DNA from: Anaerolineaceae bacterium UBA700
GTDB taxonomy: Bacteria > Chloroflexota > Anaerolineae > Anaerolineales > Anaerolineaceae
NCBI GenBank assembly: GCA_002298885.1
Contig: DBMK01000061.1
Location: forward strand, 1 to 17,056
DNA length: 17,056 nt
Reading direction: 5' to 3'
Shown: positions 12,221 through 17,056 of the stretch, in pieces
Numbering within the stretch: the first letter of the stretch is position 1
Layout: every line of letters begins with the position of its first letter
Translations under genes and position numbers: made by a program
The notes under the pieces: generated by a model
The model's input: only the letters and a program-made list of their open reading frames with translations
Told to the model about the DNA's origin: nothing
Database searches by the model: none

Positions 12221-14173
12221 TTATAGATACATTGCCTGCATAAACTCCGTGGTGAACTCCGGTTCCACGGTCAGCTCAACATAGTGGGCCGAGGCAGCCA
12301 AGCGGGCTGCCTCGGCGCGGGCGGACACGGAGAGCAGCATCTGCTTGGCCCCCATGCCGGCGGCGTTGCCCACCTGGTGGAAGCGCTCCAGCGGCGCGGC
12401 GGGGAACATGCCCACCCGCACGGCGCTGGCCAGGTCCAGGTAGGTGCCGAACGCCCCAGCAATGACCCACTCCTGCACATCACTGGCGGCGATGCCGCCC
12501 TTGCGCAGCATGATCTCGATGCCGGCCCGGATGGCGCCCTTGGCCAGTTGGATCTCGTTCACGTCGCGGCGGGTGATCACCACGTCGCGCCCGTGCCCGC
12601 TGCGGGCCGCCGGAACCAGCACGAACTCTACCCCCTTGTTTTTGGCCCCATTTTCCGATTCATTATTGGCTATGCGCATTCCAGGAGCTTCCTTGCGCAG
12701 CGTTCCGCGCCGGTCGATCAGCCCGGCCTCCAGCATCTGCGCCACCCCCTGCAGGATGCCCGAGCCGCAGATACCCACCGGCGCCAGCCCGCCGATCGTT
12801 GCCACCTGCACCGCATACCCGCCAGAATCTCCTTTAATGTGCACCTTTTCGATGGCCCCCGGCGCAGCGCGCATCCCGTCGTGGATGTGGGCCCCCTCGA
12901 AGGCCGGCCCCGAGGCGGTCGAGCAGCAGTAAATCTGCCCGTCGATCGTCAGGCTGATCTCGGTGTTGGTGCCGATGTCCACCAGCACGCGCCGCACCGC
13001 ACCTTCGGCAGGCTGCTGGGCGGGGAAAGAGCGCGTGGCCAGCAGTGCGGCGGTGTGATCCCCGCCCACATAGCCGGCGATGTTGGCCGGCAGGTACACC
13101 CGCGCCCCGGGGGCAAATTCCAGCCCCAGCTCGGCCGCCCGCGGCTCCAGGGCACCGCTCACCGCAGCCACATAGGGCGCCGCCCCCAACTGCGCCACCG
13201 GCAGGTGGGTGAAGAAATGATGCATAGCGGTGTTGCCCACCACCACGGCCTCCACAATCTGTCCCGGGGCGGCGGCCGGAAGGCGCCCGGTCTCGACGGC
13301 GCGGGCACACAGCCCGGCCGCGGCCTGGTTGAGCGCCTCGACGACGCGGGTCTGCAGCAGGCGTCGGTTGGCCTCGCTCTTGTTGGCGAAGGCGATGCGG
13401 TTGATCACATCCTCGCCGAAGGCAATCTGCGGGTTCATCACCCCGGCCTGGGCCAGGGTAGCGCCCGTCTCCAGGTCCACCAGGTAAGCCGCCAGCTTGG
13501 TCGAGCCCAGGTCCACCGCCAGCCCCAGCAGCGGCGTGCGGGGAGCAAAGACGCCTGCCAGTTCGCGCCGCGAAGCGCCCCCGTGGGATCGCGAAGCATC
13601 CCCGTGGGACCGCCCGGCGGCGTCGCGCAGCGCCAGGCGCACCCGCCAATTATTTCTGCGCAGCTCCTGCGATAGCTGCTCCAGGGCGGCCAGGTCGCCC
13701 GATATTTTTGCATCGCCCGCCCCAATACCAGCAGCCGGGGGGATGCTCTCCTCCACCCGGCGCAAATCGGCGCGCAGATCGTCCAGCGCCGCCGGCTTCA
13801 GTTCCAGGTCCAGCGCCGACACCGCCGGCTGCAGGGCCACGGCCACCTCGCGCCCGTCTAGCTGGATCTTCTGCGCCACGAGCAGGCTCTCCGCGGGAAT
13901 CTCGATCCGGGCGTCGCGGCGCGGCGCGGCCTGGCAGGCCAGGCGGTCGCCGGCGGCGCGCTGGGCGGGCTCGAGCTGCTCCTCCTCGGCCGGCGTCGGC
14001 GGGTTGAAATCGCCTTCCAGCGGGCGCACCCGGCACGTTCCGCAGATGCCAATCCCGCCGCAGGCCGCAACCAGGTCCACCCCTGCCTGCTGGGCTGCCT
14101 CGAGCAGGCTCGTCCCCGCCTCCACCTCTATCCTGCGCCCGATGGGCTGGAGATCGATCGTTAATTTAGGCAC
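12221..14173 (-). CDS. RACo-type corrinoid protein reductive activator ([2Fe-2S] + ASKHA ATPase)
   Basis: A 650-aa protein. Residues 1-90 form a plant-type [2Fe-2S] ferredoxin domain with ligands C38, C44, C47 and C80. After a linker (about 90-215), residues 220-640 form the ASKHA/DUF4445 ATPase domain: VDLGSTKLAAYLVD (phosphate 1), VVVGNTAMHHFF, VDIGTNTEISL (phosphate 2), ASGPAFEGAHI and IAGAFGTYLDLASAVRVG. In characterised RACo proteins, electrons pass from the cluster to Co(II) corrinoid with ATP hydrolysis, restoring the active Co(I) carrier. The GTG start has GGAG eight bases upstream. It lies in the same direction as the methyltransferase and corrinoid protein, separated from the former by a palindromic repeat. 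A 21-bp tandem duplication lengthens the linker (GRSHGDASRSHGGASRR). Confidence 0.9.
   Translation of the reverse strand: MPKLTIDLQPIGRRIEVEAGTSLLEAAQQAGVDLVAACGGIGICGTCRVRPLEGDFNPPTPAEEEQLEPAQRAAGDRLACQAAPRRDARIEIPAESLLVAQKIQLDGREVAVALQPAVSALDLELKPAALDDLRADLRRVEESIPPAAGIGAGDAKISGDLAALEQLSQELRRNNWRVRLALRDAAGRSHGDASRSHGGASRRELAGVFAPRTPLLGLAVDLGSTKLAAYLVDLETGATLAQAGVMNPQIAFGEDVINRIAFANKSEANRRLLQTRVVEALNQAAAGLCARAVETGRLPAAAPGQIVEAVVVGNTAMHHFFTHLPVAQLGAAPYVAAVSGALEPRAAELGLEFAPGARVYLPANIAGYVGGDHTAALLATRSFPAQQPAEGAVRRVLVDIGTNTEISLTIDGQIYCCSTASGPAFEGAHIHDGMRAAPGAIEKVHIKGDSGGYAVQVATIGGLAPVGICGSGILQGVAQMLEAGLIDRRGTLRKEAPGMRIANNESENGAKNKGVEFVLVPAARSGHGRDVVITRRDVNEIQLAKGAIRAGIEIMLRKGGIAASDVQEWVIAGAFGTYLDLASAVRVGMFPAAPLERFHQVGNAAGMGAKQMLLSVSARAEAARLAASAHYVELTVEPEFTTEFMQAMYL
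13569..13610. repeat. In-frame 21-bp tandem duplication inside the reactivase gene
   Basis: Two 21-bp units (13569-13589 and 13590-13610) agree at 18 of 21 positions. Both contain CGCGAAGC and CCCCGTGGGA. Because 21 is divisible by three the frame is kept, giving the linker repeat SHGDASR/SHGGASR on the minus strand. Confidence 0.85.
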
Positions 14174-14190
14174 GTAGAGAGCTCCGCTGA

Positions 14191-14380
14191 AGTTTACAGT
14201 TCACAGTTTACAGTTTAAAACCTGTCCACGAATTACGCTAATGGAGACGAATTGGCACGAATAAGAACCTTTAAAAAAACCTTTGTGTTTTTTTCGCTTC
14301 CATTCGTGTAATTCGCGGATAATCTTCAAACTGTAAACTGTTTACTGTAAACTGTAAACTGATTACTGTAAACTGTGAAC
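14191..14380. repeat. Imperfect palindromic intergenic repeat, copy 1
   Basis: The ends are built from TTTACAGT/TTCACAGT units on the left and their complement ACTGTAAACTG on the right. Inside, CCACGAATTAC (14226-14236) faces GTAATTCGCGG (14308-14318), and GACGAATTGGCACGAATAAG lies between. The whole can fold back on itself. Its right end runs into the methyltransferase gene and supplies that gene's stop codon and last codons. Copies 2 and 3 are at 15264-15427 and 16985-17056. Confidence 0.85.
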
Positions 14381-15250
14381 TTTATTCGCTATCTCCCGCA
14401 GGTGTTCCGGGCTGGTGCCGCAGCAGCCGCCGATGACCCGGGCGCCGGCCTGCACCCACTCGGGCGCCTGGGCGCCCATCTGCTCGGGGGTCACGGCGTA
14501 AGCCGAATTGCCCAGCTCGTCCACCTGGGGCAGCCCGGCGTTGGGCTTGAACCACACCGGCAGGGTCGTGGCGGCACACAGCTCGTGCAGCGCCTTCAAA
14601 TTATCCTCCAGGCTGCGCCCGCAGTTGATCCCCAACACGTCCGCCAGCCCATCCAACTCGCCGGCCATCTGCGACGGCTTGACGCCCATCATGGTGCGCG
14701 TGCCGCGGTCGTAGCTGAACGAGCACACCAGCGGCAGGCCGTTGGCCGCCCCCCGCGCTGCCCGCAGGGCAATGCGCGCCTCGGACAGGTCGAACTGGGT
14801 CTCCACCACCAGCAGGTCGACTCCGGCGGATGCCAGGGCGCGGGCCTGCTCGCCGAAGGCTCGCTCCGCCCCGGCCTCGTCCAACGGGCCGAACGGCTTG
14901 AGGAGCTGCCCGGTGGGGCCTATGGAGCCCGCCACCAGAACGCCCGTGCCGGCTGCCGCCTGGCGGGCCAGATCCACCGCCCGCCGGTTGATCTCGGCGG
15001 CACGTGACCCCAGACCGGCGCCGCCGGCATCCAGGCGGACCGGCGTGGCGCCGAAGCTGGCGGTCAGGATGATGTTGGCCCCGGCGGCAATGAAATCGCG
15101 GTGCAGCCGCACGATCTCCTCCGGCCGTTCCAGCACCCATACCTCCGCCGAAGCGCCCCGCTCCAGCCCGCGCTGCTGCAAATTGGTGCCGGTCGCCCCA
15201 TCCGCCACCAGCACCTCACCTTCCCTTAAACGCTCGAGAAATTTAGACAT
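14363..15250 (-). CDS. Homocysteine S-methyltransferase-family protein (MetH/BHMT-type Zn domain)
   Basis: A 295-aa single-domain enzyme. It carries DGATGTNLQQRG (17-28), VETQFDL (149-155), the first zinc ligand C210 in GINCGRS, and the C276-C277 pair in IGGCCGTSPEHLREI. These are the three zinc cysteines of the homocysteine-activating domain of MetH and BHMT. It probably moves a methyl group between the corrinoid protein encoded next to it and a thiol such as homocysteine. A stand-alone length of about 295 aa fits partner-protein rather than fused MetH organisation. The start is ATG at 15250 after GAGGGTGAA. A GTG at 15277 would start inside the neighbouring repeat and is rejected. The last residues (KVHSLQ) and the TAA come from palindromic repeat copy 1. 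Confidence 0.87.
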   Translation of the reverse strand: MSKFLERLREGEVLVADGATGTNLQQRGLERGASAEVWVLERPEEIVRLHRDFIAAGANIILTASFGATPVRLDAGGAGLGSRAAEINRRAVDLARQAAAGTGVLVAGSIGPTGQLLKPFGPLDEAGAERAFGEQARALASAGVDLLVVETQFDLSEARIALRAARGAANGLPLVCSFSYDRGTRTMMGVKPSQMAGELDGLADVLGINCGRSLEDNLKALHELCAATTLPVWFKPNAGLPQVDELGNSAYAVTPEQMGAQAPEWVQAGARVIGGCCGTSPEHLREIANKVHSLQ

Positions 15251-15263
15251 TTCACCCTCTTTG

Positions 15264-15427
15264 AGTTTACAGTTCACAGTTTACAGTCAAAACCTTATCC
15301 GCGAATTACGCTAATTGAGACGAATTGGCACGAATAAGAAACCTTATAAAAACCATTAGCGCTCATTCGCTTCCATTCGTGTAATTCGTGGTTAAACTGT
15401 AAACTATCAACTGTGAACTGTTAACTG
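15264..15427. repeat. Imperfect palindromic intergenic repeat, copy 2
   Basis: This copy has the same layout as copy 1. A left end of TTTACAGTTCACAGTTTACAG leads to AAAACCTTATCCGCGAATTAC. A middle with GACGAATTGGCACGAATAAG follows, then CATTCGTGTAATTCGTGG and a right end AAACTGTAAACTATCAACTG. It fills the 156 bp between methyltransferase and corrinoid protein genes and extends into the latter, providing its stop codon (15407-15409). Confidence 0.85.
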
Positions 15428-16048
15428 CCTTGCTAACGCCACGGCGCGGCTGGCGTCGGGGGCATAGCCGTCGGCGCCGATCTCGCGGGCAAAGCCCTCG
15501 GTCACCGGCGCGCCGCCCACCATCACCTTCACCTGGTCGCGCACCCCGGCGGCGCGCAGCGCCTCCAGCGTGGTGCGCATGTTGGGCATGGTGGTGGTCA
15601 GCAGGGCCGACATGCAGATCACGTTGGCGCCCTTCTCTTTTACCGCCGCCACGAACTTCTCCGGCGCCACGTCCGTCCCCAGGTCGACGATCTCGAACGA
15701 GGCCCCCTCCAGCATCATGCACACCAGGTTCTTGCCGATGTCGTGCAGGTCGCCCTTCACCGTACCGGCCGCCACCCGGGCGATGGGCTGGAAATGGGCC
15801 TGCACCAGGCGCGGCTTGAGCACGGCCAGCCCGCTCTGCATGGCCCGCGCCGCGATCAGCATCTCCGGCACGAAATATTCGCCCTCCTCAAACAGCCGCC
15901 CCACCTCGGCCATGGCCTTCACCATCCCCTCGTTGAGGATGGCGCCAGGTTCGATCCCCTCCGCCAGCGCCTGGGTCACCTTCTCCACCGTCACCTTCTG
16001 CTGGCCGTTCAAGATGCTTTCATAGATATCTTCCAAAATCTGTGGCAT
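15407..16048 (-). CDS. Corrinoid (cobalamin-binding) methyl-carrier protein, MtaC/MtbC-like
   Basis: A 213-aa two-domain protein. Residues about 1-88 form the helical cap of B12-dependent carriers (ILNEGMVKAMAEVGRLFEEGEYFVPEML). Residues about 89-210 form the B12-binding Rossmann domain, with D100-L-H102-D-I-G105 (DxHxxG), where H102 is the lower cobalt ligand. MSALLTTTMPNM and GGAPV complete the cobalamin tail pocket. Such proteins carry methyl groups between a substrate-specific methyltransferase and an acceptor enzyme. The ATG follows AGGAGAC. It is first in the minus-strand set ahead of the methyltransferase and reactivase. The last five residues (LTVHS) and TGA are encoded by palindromic repeat copy 2, so the native C-terminus was probably slightly different. 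No substrate-specific first methyltransferase is present in the window. Confidence 0.92.
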   Translation of the reverse strand: MPQILEDIYESILNGQQKVTVEKVTQALAEGIEPGAILNEGMVKAMAEVGRLFEEGEYFVPEMLIAARAMQSGLAVLKPRLVQAHFQPIARVAAGTVKGDLHDIGKNLVCMMLEGASFEIVDLGTDVAPEKFVAAVKEKGANVICMSALLTTTMPNMRTTLEALRAAGVRDQVKVMVGGAPVTEGFAREIGADGYAPDASRAVALARQLTVHS

Positions 16049-16165
16049 GCTGTCTCCTCGGAAATAAGTTTCGCCGCATGGGGTTTAATGACAGCGTAGT
16101 CATTTTCATCCCTGATCCTAATTCTATCAGAATTCACAAAGGCGCCCACCGAAAAGAGCGCACAA

Positions 16166-16204
16166 GTGCCCCCAAAGCGCGCCTGCGGCTGCGCTTTGGG
16201 GCAC
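16166..16204. other. Long G+C-rich hairpin upstream of tatC
   Basis: GTGCCCCCAAAGCGC (16166-16180) faces GCGCTTTGGGGCAC (16191-16204). It is a 14-bp stem with one bulged C and a 10-nt loop. Neither side has a T tract, so a simple terminator is unlikely. It is placed about 25 bp before the tatC -10 box. Confidence 0.55.
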
Positions 16205-16229
16205 AGATGCATCCATTTAACTTTGGGAT

Positions 16230-16235
16230 TATAAT
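16230..16235 (+). promoter_or_regulatory. Candidate -10 box for tatC, possibly giving a leaderless mRNA
   Basis: TATAAT ends eight bases before the tatC ATG at 16244. Transcription from it would begin at or next to the start codon, and no Shine-Dalgarno precedes that ATG. A -35 box is not convincing. Confidence 0.45.
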
Positions 16236-16243
16236 GTTTCACC

Positions 16244-16987
16244 ATGGCTGGAGAACATTCCATCCCCCGGGAAGAGCCCGCGGCCGAGGAAGAAAAAACG
16301 ATGAGCCTGTGGGAGCATATCAATGAGCTGCGCAAGCGGCTGTTTATCGCGTTGCTCGGCTTCATTGTAGCTTGCGTCGCCACCTTCAACCTGACACCCT
16401 ACCTCATCACCGTCCTCGCCGGCCCCGTTGGCGGGGTCGACAAGCTGCTCTCGATCGAGGTCACCGAGAACCTGGGCGTGTTCATGCGCGTCTCGCTGCT
16501 TAGCGGCTTCATCCTTTCGCTGCCGGTCCTGCTCTACGAGCTGATGGCCTTCATTGCCCCCGGCCTGACCGGCTCGGAAAAGCGCTGGGTCTACATCTTC
16601 ATCCCCTTTGCCACGATCATGTTCGTAGCTGGGGTGGCTTTCACCTTCTTCGTCATGCTGCCGGCGGCCCTGCCCTTCCTGACCAACTTCCTGGGCATCA
16701 AGACCACCCCGCGCCTCTCAACCTACGTCCAGTTCGTCACCAGCCTGATGTTCTGGGTGGGGGTCAGCTTCGAGATGCCGATTGTGATGTTCCTGCTGGC
16801 CAAGCTGAGGATCGTCTCGGCGCGCCTGCTCCTTCACGGCTGGCGCTACGCCATTATCATCATTGCCGTCGCCGCCGCGGTCATCACCCCCACCGCCGAC
16901 CCGATCAACATGATGCTGCTGATGCTGCCCCTGATCGGGATTTACATCCTGAGCATCATCATGGCGGCAATAGCGAGAAGAAGTTGA
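16244..16987 (+). CDS. tatC: Sec-independent (twin-arginine) translocase subunit TatC
   Basis: This 247-aa six-span membrane protein carries the TatC hallmarks: MSLWEHINELRKRLF at the start of the first helix, LPVLLYELMAFIAPGLTGSEKRW in the first cytoplasmic loop region, GVSFEMPIVMF, and a last block with TADPINMMLLMLPLIGIYILS. TatC recognises twin-arginine signal peptides and exports folded proteins together with TatA/B. No tatA is in the window. The first ATG adds an acidic 19-residue extension (residues 1-19, EHSIPREEPAAEEEKT). An internal ATG at 16301, with GAGGAAG about nine bases upstream, gives the conventional start. Both are possible, perhaps leaderless for the first. The TGA stop lies at the junction with palindromic repeat copy 3. 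Confidence 0.95.
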   Translation: MAGEHSIPREEPAAEEEKTMSLWEHINELRKRLFIALLGFIVACVATFNLTPYLITVLAGPVGGVDKLLSIEVTENLGVFMRVSLLSGFILSLPVLLYELMAFIAPGLTGSEKRWVYIFIPFATIMFVAGVAFTFFVMLPAALPFLTNFLGIKTTPRLSTYVQFVTSLMFWVGVSFEMPIVMFLLAKLRIVSARLLLHGWRYAIIIIAVAAAVITPTADPINMMLLMLPLIGIYILSIIMAAIARRS

Positions 16988-17056
16988 CAGTTTATAGTTT
17001 ACAGTTGACAGTTTACAGTTTAAAACCTATCCACGAATTACTTGTAGTTTAGACTA
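16985..17056. repeat. Palindromic intergenic repeat, copy 3 (cut by the window end)
   Basis: TGACAGTTTATAGTTTACAG and further TTTACAGT units lead into AAAACCTATCCACGAATTAC, as in copies 1 and 2. The last 16 bases then differ from the other copies. The tatC stop codon TGA (16985-16987) is the first part of this copy. Confidence 0.8.

Larger units (their letters stand above)
16049..16243. other. Divergent intergenic region between corrinoid gene and tatC
   Basis: This 195-bp region must hold promoters for both directions. It contains a strong hairpin at 16166-16204 and a TATAAT just before tatC. I looked for a cobalamin riboswitch ahead of the corrinoid gene and saw none. The space and conserved boxes are lacking. 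Confidence 0.5.

Noticed and set aside
12284..13675. 463-aa open frame on the plus strand
   Set aside because: It is antisense to the RACo-type gene in G+C-rich DNA, with His/Gly/Arg-rich low-complexity content and no domain.
14191..14380. CRISPR array, suggested by repeated TTTACAGT units
   Set aside because: The units are short, adjacent and variable, with no regular spacers. The whole is a palindromic repeat.
15251..15277. GTG start at 15277 for the methyltransferase
   Set aside because: It would start inside palindromic repeat copy 2, while ATG at 15250 has GAGG at the right spacing.
16049..16165. Cobalamin riboswitch ahead of the corrinoid protein gene
   Set aside because: I could not find the conserved B12-box or a long multi-stem leader in the available space.

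Overview
The window reads as part of a bacterial chromosome, most likely a Chloroflexi (Anaerolineae-type) or similar environmental genome. The lineage is an inference from gene content: a two-propeller hybrid-type sensor kinase, a DUF5995-like protein, RACo-type corrinoid activation, and a TatC with a charged N-terminal extension. It is not a database result. Twelve protein genes are supported. I saw no rRNA, tRNA, CRISPR array or transposase.

Left part (1-10250). A plus-strand CPBP-type membrane protease converges on, and overlaps by 14 bp, a minus-strand class-C beta-lactamase-like serine hydrolase. Then come four minus-strand transcription blocks: an ABC-2 exporter (ATPase and permease, overlapping 11 bp), a 12-TM membrane protein with an internal fourfold repeat, a two-component system (1251-aa sensor kinase with 14 propeller blades, overlapping an ATGA with a NarL/LuxR-type response regulator), and a stand-alone receiver-domain protein. 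A roughly 68-nt sequence is repeated three times in this part, always in the same orientation. One copy lies upstream of the ABC operon, one upstream of the 12-TM gene and one upstream of the receiver gene. Each copy holds two tandem ~22-bp units built on a TAAGCC-N4-GGCTTA-like dyad. My reading is a local regulon of the response regulator in which sensor, membrane protein and exporter are co-regulated. This is the strongest candidate for something undescribed. Two of the copies run into a terminator-like hairpin, so a leader RNA or attenuator is an alternative.

Right part (10257-17056). This part looks richer in G+C by eye. A plus-strand DUF5995-like gene converges on a minus-strand set: a corrinoid protein, a homocysteine S-methyltransferase-type enzyme, a RACo-type [2Fe-2S]/ASKHA reactivator and a family VIII esterase-like hydrolase. 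The first three form a plausible corrinoid-dependent methyl-transfer module: a methyl carrier, a zinc thiol methyltransferase, and an ATP-dependent reactivator of oxidised Co(II) carrier. A divergent tatC (Sec-independent export) closes the window.

Three copies of an imperfect palindromic intergenic repeat (about 160-190 bp, TTTACAGT-rich ends, inner inverted CGAATTAC arms) sit after the methyltransferase, the corrinoid protein and tatC. In each case the repeat supplies the stop codon, and in two cases the last five or six residues as well. The window ends inside the third copy, which is what an assembly break at a dispersed repeat would look like.
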